64,000 bases of DNA from positions 148,086 through 212,085 of the forward strand of contig VGMN01000002.1 of NCBI GenBank assembly GCA_016866355.1, given 5' to 3'. Numbering within the stretch: the first letter of the stretch is position 1; the number at the start of each line of letters is the position of its first letter. This document shows positions 47,362 to 57,464 of this stretch, one piece after another. The translations under genes were made by a program, and so were the position numbers. The notes under the pieces were generated by a model. The model was not told where the DNA came from. It ran no database searches and saw only the letters and a program-made list of their open reading frames with translations. This DNA is from Bacteroidota bacterium (lineage in GTDB: Bacteria > Bacteroidota > Bacteroidia > Chitinophagales > Chitinophagaceae).

Positions 47362-47874
47362 ATGAAAAATGTAAAGGAATTTTCGCTGCGGGCATTCATG
47401 TCCCGCGCTAAACGTGATCGACGTACTTATCGGCTTTATCTAACCCGTCTTGAAAAAAATATGCCTCGTGGTTTTGATAGTCGCTTAGCAACCTGGGAAA
47501 AAGCAGTGTGGAAAGAGGTTGATTGTTTAGCCTGTGCTAATTGTTGTAAAACTATGACCCCCACGTATACGCCTCGTGATCTAAAAAGAATTTCCAAGCA
47601 TTTTGGAATGACTGTCACAGCGTTTCAGAAGAAATGGCTAAAGAAAGAAAGGGGAGGGGACAAGGATTGGGTAAATCGAAGCACGTCCTGTCAATTTTTA
47701 AATAAAAAGGACAATAAGTGTGGCATTTATGCCATTCGCCCTGCTGATTGTGCTGGTTTCCCTCATTTGAGAAAAAAGTTCGTTGACTTTGCTCAAATAC
47801 ACCATCAAAATGTGGAAAGTTGCCCTGCAACACACGCTTTGGTAAGCAAAATTATGTTGGATATTCAGCCTTAG
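47362..47874 (+). CDS. YkgJ family cysteine-cluster protein
   Basis: A 170-residue protein with the Cys cluster CLACANCCK (about 54-62), then CQFLNKKDNKCGIYAIRPADC (about 112-132) and a later Cys. This is the YkgJ/Fe-S-oxidoreductase pattern, expected to bind a metal or iron-sulfur cluster; the reaction is unknown. A TATCTTCG box (47348-47355) with one mismatch lies 6 nt before the start, so the mRNA would be nearly leaderless. Confidence 0.82.
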   Translation: MKNVKEFSLRAFMSRAKRDRRTYRLYLTRLEKNMPRGFDSRLATWEKAVWKEVDCLACANCCKTMTPTYTPRDLKRISKHFGMTVTAFQKKWLKKERGGDKDWVNRSTSCQFLNKKDNKCGIYAIRPADCAGFPHLRKKFVDFAQIHHQNVESCPATHALVSKIMLDIQP

Positions 47875-48221
47875 ATATCTGCAAATAATTCTAGCGTGGG
47901 TGGCTTACTCGCGTGCATTGTAATTGCTACGATATCAAATTGTATCCAGGCATTTCCTGGGTTGGCCAGTAAGTAGTAATTGGCTGCTCTTTTCAGTCGT
48001 AACATCTTTTTCCAATTCACACTCAATTCAGGACCACCATATTTGTTACTGGATCTAGTTTTTACCTCTATGAAATGTAACATATTGTTATAGTTGGCTA
48101 TTAAATCTATTTCAAGGTGTTTGTATCGCCAGTTACGCGCTACAATGATGTATCCCTTTTTTTCAAGCCACTTGCCAGCCAGCCATTCGCCCCTGTTTCC
48201 AATTTTAAGATGATTGCTCAT
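47871..48221 (-). CDS. YraN/UPF0102 family nuclease-like protein
   Basis: A 116-residue protein with the restriction-endonuclease-like layout: GNRGEWLAGKWLEKKGY, ARNWR, EIDLIA (active-site Asp), HFIEVKTRSS (E-x-K). The family is linked to repair and Holliday-junction processing but activity is not well established. The stop overlaps the YkgJ stop by 4 nt (convergent). Confidence 0.86.
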   Translation of the reverse strand: MSNHLKIGNRGEWLAGKWLEKKGYIIVARNWRYKHLEIDLIANYNNMLHFIEVKTRSSNKYGGPELSVNWKKMLRLKRAANYYLLANPGNAWIQFDIVAITMHASKPPTLELFADI

Positions 48222-48257
48222 GTGTTATCTTTACAACAAGTATATTAGCTATCAACT

Positions 48258-49433
48258 ATGGGCGCTATTTATTTGTTAGAGGGAGTTGTTAGGAACTATG
48301 ATTGGGGTGGACATAGTTTTCTTCCTCATCTATTGCGAATTGATAACACGGCTAAGAAACCATTCGCTGAGTATTGGATGGGAACGCATAGTCAAGGAAT
48401 GGCTCATATAGTTGATCAAAAAGGGAATCGTATCACCTTACACGAGCTGGGGGTTTCACTTCCTTATCTACTAAAAGTTTTGGATGTAAAAGAAATGCTC
48501 TCAATACAAGTGCATCCAACGCGTGAGGCAGCCATCAGAGAGTTTGCTTTAGAAAATAGAGTAGGTATTTCACTTGATTCGCCTACTAGAAACTATAAAG
48601 ATCAAAATCATAAGCCAGAATTGATGGTGGCACTAGGGCCCTTTTGGTTATTGCATGGGTTTAAGCCGGCGGATCAGCTTAAGACAATATTTGAAACTAT
48701 ACCTGAGTTTAGTCCCCTAAAAAACATATGGGAAAGTGAAGGGAATCAGGTGCTGTATCAACTAGTAATGGAAATGCCACAGCAGGATGTCAATGGGATG
48801 CTGGATCCACTTTTAAGTCGGCTCCAGCAGGAAGATGCAAGTGCCCCTTTTACTAAAGATAACCCAGCCTTTTGGGCATTGAGGGCTGCACAGCTTTATG
48901 GAAATAAGGGAAACATCGACAGGGGTATATTTTCAATTTATTTTTTCAACCTGGTTTCGATGAAAGAAGGCGAGGCTATTTTTCAGGATGCGGGTATTCC
49001 CCATGCGTATTTGGAGGGCCAGAATGTAGAGATAATGGCAAATTCCGATAATGTGTTACGGGGAGGATTAACGTCAAAGCACATAGATGTAACCGCGCTA
49101 CTCAAGCACACACGTTGTGTGGGTATACGTCCCGAGGTAATGCGCATAAGCGATTCAAATGGAGCACCAGCATGGTTCTCTACACCCGTAGACGATTTTA
49201 AGTTAGGTCAACTATTCATGAGAAAACACGAGAAGTATCAATTACAGGGTATGGGCCCCTTAATTCTTCTTTTGTTGAAAGGTTCTGTAGAGTTAGCCTG
49301 GAGCAGTTCCCTAGCAACACTTAAACAAGGTCAGTTGGCAGCCTTTTGGGATGGGGAAGGGACGCTTCATTTACAAGCTGATCAAGATACAACCCTTTTT
49401 CTGGCTACATCAGCTATTCACAGAGGTGAATAA
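48258..49433 (+). CDS. manA: Mannose-6-phosphate isomerase, class I
   Basis: A 391-residue cupin enzyme: YDWGGHSFLPHLL and AEYWMGTHSQG at the start, zinc-binding QVHPTREAA and a later His/Glu set (KPELMVAL, AGIPHAYLEGQNVEIMANSDNVLRGGLTSK). It interconverts mannose-6-P and fructose-6-P for GDP-mannose and glycan synthesis. A near-consensus TATCTTTA box is at 48226-48233. Confidence 0.92.
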   Translation: MGAIYLLEGVVRNYDWGGHSFLPHLLRIDNTAKKPFAEYWMGTHSQGMAHIVDQKGNRITLHELGVSLPYLLKVLDVKEMLSIQVHPTREAAIREFALENRVGISLDSPTRNYKDQNHKPELMVALGPFWLLHGFKPADQLKTIFETIPEFSPLKNIWESEGNQVLYQLVMEMPQQDVNGMLDPLLSRLQQEDASAPFTKDNPAFWALRAAQLYGNKGNIDRGIFSIYFFNLVSMKEGEAIFQDAGIPHAYLEGQNVEIMANSDNVLRGGLTSKHIDVTALLKHTRCVGIRPEVMRISDSNGAPAWFSTPVDDFKLGQLFMRKHEKYQLQGMGPLILLLLKGSVELAWSSSLATLKQGQLAAFWDGEGTLHLQADQDTTLFLATSAIHRGE

Positions 49434-49495
49434 GTTATACCTGCAATTAGTTCAATTCAATTAATTTTGTTTAAACCCAAAAAAATGATTCGCAT

Positions 49496-50065
49496 ATGTC
49501 TTTTTCGCTAAAAACTGCATTATTTACGCTAGTGCTTACATTGGTTACAACCCTTTGCAAATATTTTTTTGGTCCAGAAATTGCTTTATCAGGCTTTTCG
49601 CCGGTTTTGGCAATTGCGCTATTTTCTGGTTTTATTTTGAAGCGGAGCGAATGGGTATTTTTCTTCTCAATAGTTGCACTTTTAGTAAGTGATATTTTCA
49701 TTCATTTTCTTTATCGCAATGACCTTTTTGATTACCAGGGTATTTATGCAGGGCAATGGAAAAATTATCTGTTATTATTGGGGTGCACTTACCTTGGGTT
49801 CATCTTTAAAGCAACTTCCTTTCGGAACATTGGCCTTGCTGCGTTTATTGCACCAACCATTTTCTTCTTCTTATCCAACGGAATGGTTTGGTTACAGGCA
49901 ACGGAAATAACCTATTCAAAGGATATAACTGGCTTTATGACCTGTTTGACTGCTGGCTTACCCTTCTATAAAAATTCATTGCTGGCTACCTTTATTTTCT
50001 TACCAGCTACCTTAGTTTTTTACAATTACCTTTCTAGCAGAAAAATCGAATTACGATTAATTTAA
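49496..50065 (+). CDS. DUF6580 family membrane protein
   Basis: A 189-residue integral membrane protein with about five spans. Segments GFSPVLAIALFSGFIL, FFLSNGMVWLQ and CLTAGLPFYKNSLLATF are typical of DUF6580. The layout resembles ECF-transporter S components, but no substrate motif is visible, so transport is only a suggestion. Confidence 0.8.
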   Translation: MSFSLKTALFTLVLTLVTTLCKYFFGPEIALSGFSPVLAIALFSGFILKRSEWVFFFSIVALLVSDIFIHFLYRNDLFDYQGIYAGQWKNYLLLLGCTYLGFIFKATSFRNIGLAAFIAPTIFFFLSNGMVWLQATEITYSKDITGFMTCLTAGLPFYKNSLLATFIFLPATLVFYNYLSSRKIELRLI

Positions 50066-50077
50066 TCGGCTCTCAGC

Positions 50078-50545
50078 TTAACGCGTAATTTCTTCGTAGT
50101 ATTGATCTATGGCAAGACCATTATGAATGGCTGCCTGTGTAGCTAATTGATCACATCTGTTATTAAATGGATTATCTGCATGTCCTTTTATCCAACGAAA
50201 ACTAACCTCATTTTCCTGTAGTAGCAAATTGAGCTCCTTCCATAAGTCGGGATTTTTTTTGTCCCCTTTAAAGTCAGTTGCAATCCACTTTTTTAGCCAG
50301 CCCTCTTTAACAGCCTTTACAACATACTGGCTATCTGAATACACAATTACTGATAATCCTTTTTTACGCAGGGCTTTTAATCCTTCTATTACAGCGAGTA
50401 GTTCCATTCTGTTATTGGTAGTATACCTATATCCTTTAGAAATTTCCCTTTCTTTTCCTCCATATTTAAGAATCACGCCAAAGCCACCCGGTCCTGGATT
50501 TCCTCTAGAAGAACCATCTGTATAAATTAGTACTGGTTCAGACAT
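50078..50545 (-). CDS. rnhA: Ribonuclease HI
   Basis: A 155-residue RNase HI with the four acidic residues: Asp in IYTDGSSRGNPGPGG, Glu in NNRMELLAVIEGL, Asp in YSDSQYVVKAV and Asp in NNRCDQLA. It has the basic handle (WLKKWIATDFKGDKK) and removes RNA from RNA-DNA hybrids. It starts 9 nt after the carboxyltransferase stop, probably in one transcript. Confidence 0.95.
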   Translation of the reverse strand: MSEPVLIYTDGSSRGNPGPGGFGVILKYGGKEREISKGYRYTTNNRMELLAVIEGLKALRKKGLSVIVYSDSQYVVKAVKEGWLKKWIATDFKGDKKNPDLWKELNLLLQENEVSFRWIKGHADNPFNNRCDQLATQAAIHNGLAIDQYYEEITR

Positions 50546-50554
50546 GATTTGTAA

Positions 50555-52180
50555 TTATACTTGAAAGACCCCGTTTTGAAGTGTAGTGGGGAGCGGAGCG
50601 TGATTGGCAGCTGCGATGCCCTCAGCTAATATTGCTCTGGTACTTTTGGGGTCAATTATCTCGTCTACCCAAAGCCTTGCTGCGGCATATAATGGATTTA
50701 GTTGTTCTTGATAGTTGCGCATTATGGAAGCCAGCAGGTCTTTTTCAGTTTGTTCATCAACAAGCTTTCCTTTGGCTTTTTGTGCCGCCATTTCAATTTG
50801 TAGCAGTGTTTTTGCTGCCGCTTCTCCTCCCATCACTGCAATTTTTGCAGTTGGCCAAGCAACAATTAAGCGAGGATCATAAGCTTTGCCACACATGGCA
50901 TAATTTCCAGCTCCGTATGAGTTTCCAACTATTACTGTGAATTTCGGAACAATTGAATTGGCTACTGCATTCACTAATTTAGCGCCGTCTTTAATAATGC
51001 CGGCTTGTTCACTTCTACTTCCAACCATAAATCCAGTAACGTCTTGTAAAAAGATAAGTGGGATTCTTTTTTGATTACAGTTTAATATGAAACGGGCAGC
51101 CTTGTCTGCGCTATCGTTATAGATAACACCCCCCATTTGCATTTCTCCTTTACCGCTTTTTACAATTTTTCGTTGATTGGCAACAATGCCAACAGCCCAA
51201 CCCTCAATTCTGGCATACCCGCAACAAATAGATTTACCATAAGTGGGTTTGAATGGTTGATAACTGTCCTCATCAACTAAACATTGTATGAGTTCAACCA
51301 TCTCATATGGCTTTCCATCTCTTGGAAATAGCCCATAAAGCTGGTCCATACTTGTTTTGGGTGCCTTAGGTTGAATTCTGTTAAATCTAGCAGTGGGCCT
51401 CTCAGCAAGTAATTGAACCAGTTTTTTTATGTGATCAAGACAGGCTTCCTCAGTGGAAAAAGTTGCATCAGCAGTCCCACTGATATCAGCGTGCATTTTT
51501 GCTCCTCCCAGACTTTCATTATCCACCTCTTCTCCAATGGCTGCCTTAACTAAATAAGATCCTGCAAGGAATACAGAGCCACTTCCCTCTACCATGAGCA
51601 TTTCATCACTCATAACGGGAAGGTAAGCGCCTCCTGCAACGCATGCGCCCATCACTGCCGCAATCTGAGGAATGCCAGCAGCACTCATTTTTGCATTATT
51701 TCTAAATATTCTCCCAAAGTGTTCTTTATCTGGAAATATATGATCCTGCAATGGAAGATAAACGCCAGCGCTGTCTACCAAATAAATTATTGGCAAGTGA
51801 TTCTCCAGCGCAATCTCTTGCATGCGTAAATTCTTTTTGCCGGTAATAGGGAACCATGCCCCTGCTTTTACAGTCTGATCATTGGCCACCACCACACACT
51901 GTTTACCACTTATGTAGCCGATACCTGATACGGTACCTCCAGCTGGACAGCCACCATGTTCTTGATACATTCCATAGCCGGCGTACGTTCCTATTTCAAT
52001 GAATGGACAATCTTTATCAAGTAAATAAGCGATTCTTTCTCGAGCAGTTTTCTTCTTTTTTTCGTGCTGTTTCTCAATTGCTTTTTTGCCCCCTCCCAAA
52101 TGGATTTGTTCACTTATTTGCCGAAGCTGACTCAGCAGCCCCCGCAGGTGATCTTCATTTTTATTGAATTCAATATCCAT
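50555..52180 (-). CDS. Acyl-CoA carboxylase beta (carboxyltransferase) subunit
   Basis: A 541-residue crotonase-fold carboxyltransferase of the propionyl-/methylcrotonyl-CoA carboxylase type. Key blocks are TARERIAYLLDKD, CPAGGTVSGIGYI, GACVAGGAYLPVMSDEMLMVEG, ESLGGAKMHADISG and IFLQDVTGFMVGSRSEQAG. The ARxARE/GG-x-x-H layout looks closer to methylcrotonyl-CoA carboxylase, but the acyl group is not certain. No matching biotin-carrying alpha subunit lies next to it. Confidence 0.88.
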   Translation of the reverse strand: MDIEFNKNEDHLRGLLSQLRQISEQIHLGGGKKAIEKQHEKKKKTARERIAYLLDKDCPFIEIGTYAGYGMYQEHGGCPAGGTVSGIGYISGKQCVVVANDQTVKAGAWFPITGKKNLRMQEIALENHLPIIYLVDSAGVYLPLQDHIFPDKEHFGRIFRNNAKMSAAGIPQIAAVMGACVAGGAYLPVMSDEMLMVEGSGSVFLAGSYLVKAAIGEEVDNESLGGAKMHADISGTADATFSTEEACLDHIKKLVQLLAERPTARFNRIQPKAPKTSMDQLYGLFPRDGKPYEMVELIQCLVDEDSYQPFKPTYGKSICCGYARIEGWAVGIVANQRKIVKSGKGEMQMGGVIYNDSADKAARFILNCNQKRIPLIFLQDVTGFMVGSRSEQAGIIKDGAKLVNAVANSIVPKFTVIVGNSYGAGNYAMCGKAYDPRLIVAWPTAKIAVMGGEAAAKTLLQIEMAAQKAKGKLVDEQTEKDLLASIMRNYQEQLNPLYAAARLWVDEIIDPKSTRAILAEGIAAANHAPLPTTLQNGVFQV

Positions 52181-52191
52181 AGGGCACTATT

Positions 52192-55100
52192 TTATTTACC
52201 TTTTTCTGCAACTCCTTCGTATTTGGACTCAATATCTTTCAGTACGGCAAATAACCGCTCATTTATAGGGGCTTCTGTTCTTTCAAATCCACCATAATAA
52301 GCAGGTTTAGCAGTTTGGATGTAATTGTAATAGGTTTCTTGTTGTTTTAAATCCGTAAGAATTGCGTTCTTGACTTTTATAGCAAGTTCTTTAAGACCCG
52401 CTTTGTAAGCCGCTTCCAAAAAAATTAGTGAAGATTGGTTATGGCTATTGTAACGGCTGACTATCGCATAGGGAAGAGACTTCTGCGAGATGGAAGCTTC
52501 AATCTTATTCATCACTTTGACAGCCTCTTCTTTTTTTCCTGCATCAGCCAAGTTACCAGCTGCTTCAGCAAAAAGGGTGCGTATGTTAAGCAAATGTCTT
52601 CTGTTTTCTTCATCAAAATAGATATCGCTACGTTCTGCCCCACCAAATCTGTACTTCTCCATTAAGTTTTTGTACAATACTTCTAGATTATTATCACGCA
52701 GTGTTGTTCCGCCTAGACCATTTGAACGCATGGATTGATCAACTACCCAATTCATTTGTGAGAATTGTGGCATTACAGGAACCAGCCGATAAGCTAAACC
52801 ATCCTTACGCAAGTAGGGACCAAAACCTAATTCTCCCATAGGGGAGGTGAAATAAATAGGTCTACGCCATTGATTTGCTGCGATTATGTTGAGTATGATC
52901 AAGTCATTTTTTAATAGGGCGCGCTTGGGTAATTCAAATCCTAAAGCTGGAAGTATACTATCTCCAGGTTGCACTGTTCCATTTTGTAACACCGTATTTC
53001 TGTCTACCGGTACGCTTACTTTGCTAACGGGAATGATATTCAGTGGTTCGCCTCTGGAATTATCCATTCTACTGGGGTCATCACTACCTACATAATCTTT
53101 CATAAGATCATACAAATCATAAAAAGCCGCTTGATCGATACCACTTACGGGGTTATATAAAACATAATTTCTTTTATTGCCTTCAATCTTATCGGCAGGC
53201 CATATCATGTCTATCGAATCTGCCTCATTGATTTTGTAACGTAGTTGATTGATATACCAATCAATTCCCAATAAACTATTATTTACTACACGTACGTCTG
53301 TACGAATGCCCTCCACTTCTTGTGCATACCACAAGGGGTAGGTGTCATTGTCTCCAAAAGAAAATAAAATGGCATTTGGTGCACAGCTCTCCAAATAGTC
53401 GCGAGCCATATCTGGAGCCGAAGTTTTATTGCTTCGGTTGTGATCATCCCAATTCTGCAAACACATCCATGTAGGCACAAGTGTACAACCCACTATGGCT
53501 ATCCAATTAACCGCCGCTACATTGCTATTACCTTTATTAAATTGTTTAAGAAGTAGCGGGATGCCTGCCGCAAGCCCCACACCCATTAGCCCGGTAGCAA
53601 TGGCGTTAATCATGGCGCCATCTCCATTGCCAGGAAAACAACTCATAAATGTAACCAAGAAGGCCAGCGATCCAGTGTAAATCAAAAAATCACGGCTGGT
53701 TAGTTTTTCAATTTTCTCTTGCGCCATCACAGCAAATGCAATTACTGCCAAACCAATCCAGATTGCAAACGCATAAAATGATCCTACATAGGCATAATCG
53801 CGCTCACGCGGCTGATTACCCGGTTGGTTTAGATAAAGTACTACTGCAATTCCAGTAAAGAAAAAAAGTAAAAAACTAACAATCCAATCCTTTCTGTTCC
53901 GCAAATAGTGAAATACACAACCGATTATTCCCAAAAGAAAGGGTAGAAAATAAAATTTATTAGTTGCTGCATTCTGTTGGATACTTTGTGGGATCCTTGA
54001 TTGGTCACCTAATCTGGCATTGTCTAGTGGAGCAATTCCTGAGATCCAGTTGCCGTCTCGTTTGTTGCCTAGCCCTTGAATATCATTTTGCTTTCCGGCA
54101 AAATTCCACATGAAATAACGCCAGTACATTAAACTCATTTGGTAACTAAAGAACCAATTGATATTATCTCCGTAACTAGGAGCCTCATAGGCGCCCGACT
54201 GCGAATCCTGTCCCAATCCAAGCCATTCTGCATAGAATTGAGCATGATATTGATCATCGCTGGAGTCCCATATGCGCGGGAATAATTGTTTTACATCGCT
54301 ATTGTAATTATAATCACGTGTTCTTCCAATGGGTATATAGCTATCTTTCCCCTTGATGTATTTCATTTCACTTTCTATAAAGGGCTGATCTTGTACTAAA
54401 TCTTTAGAGGGATCTGCCGCAAAATGAGGTCCATAAATAAGGGGAGCGCTTCCGTATTGCTCACGACTCAGGTAATAAACCAAGCTAATGGGATTATCAA
54501 CGTTATTCATGTCAATGCCTGGGTTGGCATTAGAACGAATAAGAGCAGTGAAATACATAAAATAACCCAGCAGCATGAAAAGGTAACACCAAAGAGATAG
54601 TTTCAGAACTCGGAGTGAAGTAGGTTTTAGGAAATAGCCCGCCGCTACGGCCACACTGATCAGAACCAATAGTGGTAAGAATTTGATGCCATCCCCTGGT
54701 ACGTATACAAAGGGCAGTGCCATCAGGAGAAGAAAGGCAACAAACCAGCTGATCAACTTAGAGGAAGAAAATTTTGCAGTTGTAAATAGCAATCCTCTCA
54801 ACACAATTCCAATTAATGCAATAAAATAAATAGCAAATCCCGCAAAAAAGGGAAGCCCCAGCGTATTTACAAAAAATATGTCTACCAAGCCTGCGGCTTT
54901 CATTGAGTATTGAATAATGCCTACTTGAACTAATCCTGTAATGGCGCATCCAATTAGAAACGCATAGATGGATCCTTTTGTGGTAACGGCATAACGGCGA
55001 TAATAATAGATCATGACTATGGCCGGTATAGTTAGCAAGTTTAATAAGTGAACACCAATCGAAAGTCCCATCATAAAAAATAGAAATACAATCCATCGAT

Positions 55101-55644
55101 CAGCGTGTAATCGCTCTTGTTGATTGATGCCAGCTCTTTCATCTGCTTGCTCCCATTTTAACATGGCCCAAAAAACCAAGGCAGTGAAGAATGATGAAAG
55201 CGCATATACTTCTCCCTCAACGGCACTAAACCAGAATGAATCTGAAAAAGTATACGCTAATGATCCTACAAGACCGGCGCCTAGAATGGTATTGATTTGC
55301 CCAGTTGATAAGTTTTCTTCAGTAGTAGTATATAGTTTTCTTCCAAAATGGGTGATACTCCAAAATAAAAAAAGTATTGTGGCGGCACTAGCTAGCGCAC
55401 TTAAAAAGTTCACAGCACTGGCAGCGGTAAGCGCACCATCTCCAAATAGGATTATAAAAAAGCGACCTAACAAAACAAATAATGGTGCGCCGGGAGGATG
55501 GGGGAGTTGTAGACCTTTTGCGCTGGCAATAAATTCCCCAGTATCCCATAAACTACCACGGGCTTCACGAGTCAATACATAGGTAGCTAATGCAAGTAAG
55601 AAGACCGTCCATCCGGTCACGTTATTGGCTTTTCTGAATGTCAT
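52192..55644 (-). CDS. DUF2723 family large membrane protein
   Basis: An 1150-residue protein. The N-terminal half has many membrane spans and the DUF2723 signature (DTGEFIASAKGLQLPHPPGAPLFVLLGR, about 35-65), which places it near PMT/GT-C membrane glycosyltransferases; the Asp-Glu near residue 36 would fit the catalytic loop acid. The C-terminal third is soluble (NDTYPLWYAQEVEGIRTDVRVVN) and ends in TPR-like helices. Bacteroidota proteins of this group are thought to glycosylate exported proteins. It lies 11 nt before the carboxyltransferase gene. Confidence 0.86.
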   Translation of the reverse strand: MTFRKANNVTGWTVFLLALATYVLTREARGSLWDTGEFIASAKGLQLPHPPGAPLFVLLGRFFIILFGDGALTAASAVNFLSALASAATILFLFWSITHFGRKLYTTTEENLSTGQINTILGAGLVGSLAYTFSDSFWFSAVEGEVYALSSFFTALVFWAMLKWEQADERAGINQQERLHADRWIVFLFFMMGLSIGVHLLNLLTIPAIVMIYYYRRYAVTTKGSIYAFLIGCAITGLVQVGIIQYSMKAAGLVDIFFVNTLGLPFFAGFAIYFIALIGIVLRGLLFTTAKFSSSKLISWFVAFLLLMALPFVYVPGDGIKFLPLLVLISVAVAAGYFLKPTSLRVLKLSLWCYLFMLLGYFMYFTALIRSNANPGIDMNNVDNPISLVYYLSREQYGSAPLIYGPHFAADPSKDLVQDQPFIESEMKYIKGKDSYIPIGRTRDYNYNSDVKQLFPRIWDSSDDQYHAQFYAEWLGLGQDSQSGAYEAPSYGDNINWFFSYQMSLMYWRYFMWNFAGKQNDIQGLGNKRDGNWISGIAPLDNARLGDQSRIPQSIQQNAATNKFYFLPFLLGIIGCVFHYLRNRKDWIVSFLLFFFTGIAVVLYLNQPGNQPRERDYAYVGSFYAFAIWIGLAVIAFAVMAQEKIEKLTSRDFLIYTGSLAFLVTFMSCFPGNGDGAMINAIATGLMGVGLAAGIPLLLKQFNKGNSNVAAVNWIAIVGCTLVPTWMCLQNWDDHNRSNKTSAPDMARDYLESCAPNAILFSFGDNDTYPLWYAQEVEGIRTDVRVVNNSLLGIDWYINQLRYKINEADSIDMIWPADKIEGNKRNYVLYNPVSGIDQAAFYDLYDLMKDYVGSDDPSRMDNSRGEPLNIIPVSKVSVPVDRNTVLQNGTVQPGDSILPALGFELPKRALLKNDLIILNIIAANQWRRPIYFTSPMGELGFGPYLRKDGLAYRLVPVMPQFSQMNWVVDQSMRSNGLGGTTLRDNNLEVLYKNLMEKYRFGGAERSDIYFDEENRRHLLNIRTLFAEAAGNLADAGKKEEAVKVMNKIEASISQKSLPYAIVSRYNSHNQSSLIFLEAAYKAGLKELAIKVKNAILTDLKQQETYYNYIQTAKPAYYGGFERTEAPINERLFAVLKDIESKYEGVAEKGK

Positions 55645-55726
55645 GTAGGCGTGTTTTTACTACCCGACAAAAATAGGGCTTAACCCGGCAAAATGGGGAG
55701 GTATCCTTTGTTAAGATTTGAGCTGA

Positions 55727-56536
55727 TTATTGGAAGTAGATCCTGACTGTTTGGTAGGCCAATTGACCCTGGCGGCTCTTTTCTGAATAACCCTTAAGCC
55801 CAAAAAGCCCGGCTGCATTCCCTTTATTGATTGCAATCTCTAAATAACCTGCACTATTAAAGAGGGCCAGTTTTTCACCTTCTGGAACGGCTGCATAGCT
55901 CTCACTGAGTTGATCTATCGTTTCGTCCCCTCGAAAAACAATTCGAAAGCCACGTCCCTTTCTATTTTCTTCGAATTGTTCCCGCGTTATATTGACAATT
56001 ACATTTTCAAAACTATCGATGAAAATTATCTGCCCTTCAATGAATTGTTGTTCTATAATGGGCTGTAAGTGTTTCTTTTCTTGAAAACGAATATCAGGTG
56101 TTCCCAATCGTTGTATGGATTCTCCATTATTAATTCGGTTGATAACAGTACCCATTACTTCTGTTAGTTGCAGTGTTGTTTTACTAATTGTCTCATCCAA
56201 CGGAATTCCAATCACCATTGCCGGGGATTCCTCCAAAATCATACTCAATAAGCCATTATCAGCAATCAGGAAGTAGTGATCTTGGTGAAAGGCTAGTAAT
56301 AATTGTTTGGGTGGAGTTGCAAACAGGTCAACTAAAATGAGATGAAAACTATGTGGTGGAAAGTGACGAATGGCACTCCTACATACATAAGAGGCTTGTG
56401 GGTAGTTGAAAGGCGGGATATGATGCGAAATATCAATCAGCTGTGCATCTGGAATTAATTGCAACAGTTGTGCTTTGATGGCGCCTACTAAATAATCAGG
56501 ACTACCAATATCGGATGTAAGCGTGATAAGCGCCAT
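55727..56536 (-). CDS. SAM hydrolase/halogenase-fold protein (DUF62), diverged
   Basis: A 269-residue member of the SAM hydroxide adenosyltransferase/halogenase fold: LTSDIGSPDYLVGAIKAQL at the start, IDISHHIPPFN, ADNGLLSMIL and a C-terminal beta domain with SFENVIVNI. The usual VDPGVGTxR loop reads VDLFATPPK, so the Gly-Val-Gly is lost and the triad Arg position is Lys. Family activity splits SAM into adenosine and methionine; it may be altered here. Confidence 0.82.
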   Translation of the reverse strand: MALITLTSDIGSPDYLVGAIKAQLLQLIPDAQLIDISHHIPPFNYPQASYVCRSAIRHFPPHSFHLILVDLFATPPKQLLLAFHQDHYFLIADNGLLSMILEESPAMVIGIPLDETISKTTLQLTEVMGTVINRINNGESIQRLGTPDIRFQEKKHLQPIIEQQFIEGQIIFIDSFENVIVNITREQFEENRKGRGFRIVFRGDETIDQLSESYAAVPEGEKLALFNSAGYLEIAINKGNAAGLFGLKGYSEKSRQGQLAYQTVRIYFQ

Positions 56537-56540
56537 AATT

Positions 56541-57356
56541 TTACTGTATCAGTTTACCCTCTTTGAAGAAAAATTGGTGTACCAATTTATCCGCCCAGGC
56601 TGGAAAGAATCGATTTAAAAAAACAGTTCTTTTTCCGGTAAACGTAAGCACCAGGGTCCTTTTTCTTTTTGCAATAGCTAGAAGGATGTGACCGGCACAT
56701 ACACTTGCTGGCATCATTTTACCTTCATCCATGGATGTTTCTCCATGCGCTTCCGCATTTTTATTTAGGGCTGCTTGTCTGATGTTTGAAGTAGTAAAAC
56801 CAGGACAAACCCACATGACGTGTACTCCTTCCTCCATCATCTCTGTACGCAATGATTCAAGCCAGCCTTGTAAAGCAAATTTGCTTGCGGAGTAACCACT
56901 TCTTCCTGGCAAACCTCTATAACCAGCGATGGAAGAGACACCAACAATCGTTCCCTTTCTTTCCATGATGGAAGAGAGCGCATAATGCGTGCAGTACACG
57001 GTGCCAAAGAAATTTATATCCATGACATTGCGGATAACCTCTGTGGTTGCTTCCTTCATCAACGCACGCATAGAGATTCCAGCATTATTAATTAAAATAT
57101 CTACTCCCCCAAATACAGCACAGGTCCTTTCTATAAAGAGTCTGCAATCATTTTCACTGCTTACATCGGTTACCATGCAATGAAGAGCGCTGCTGGGATA
57201 CTCTTTCTGGAGCTGATATATTTTATCTTGGTTTCTTCCACAGGTAGATACACGAGCACCTTCACGGAGGAGTTGCTCAACCATTGCTTTACCAATCCCA
57301 TCTGTGCCGCCTGTAACGACCACTACTTTTCCTCTGAAAAAATTACTTGTTTGCAT
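56541..57356 (-). CDS. Short-chain dehydrogenase/reductase
   Basis: A 271-residue classical SDR: TGGTDGIGKAM (cofactor loop), NNAGIS, catalytic Ser in VGVSSIAG and YSASK (Tyr/Lys) at about 160. The Gly-rich loop followed by STCGRNQDK suggests NADPH. A C-terminal hydrophobic stretch (FLNRFFPAWADKLVHQF) resembles SDRs acting on lipids. It lies 4 nt ahead of the DUF62 gene. Confidence 0.88.
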   Translation of the reverse strand: MQTSNFFRGKVVVVTGGTDGIGKAMVEQLLREGARVSTCGRNQDKIYQLQKEYPSSALHCMVTDVSSENDCRLFIERTCAVFGGVDILINNAGISMRALMKEATTEVIRNVMDINFFGTVYCTHYALSSIMERKGTIVGVSSIAGYRGLPGRSGYSASKFALQGWLESLRTEMMEEGVHVMWVCPGFTTSNIRQAALNKNAEAHGETSMDEGKMMPASVCAGHILLAIAKRKRTLVLTFTGKRTVFLNRFFPAWADKLVHQFFFKEGKLIQ

Positions 57357-57414
57357 CTGCCTACAAACCTACTCTAAAATTGAAGAAAAAGAGTTGATAA
57401 TTCCACCTAAAAAG

Positions 57415-57447
57415 TTTTGGTGTAATTGGGGGAGGAGCTTATTTTTG
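57415..57447 (+). promoter_or_regulatory. tRNA-Lys promoter
   Basis: TTTTG (57415-57419), a 20-nt spacer and TATTTTTG (57440-57447), 17 nt before the tRNA. Confidence 0.75.
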
Positions 57448-57464
57448 CACTCCCAAAATCGGTT

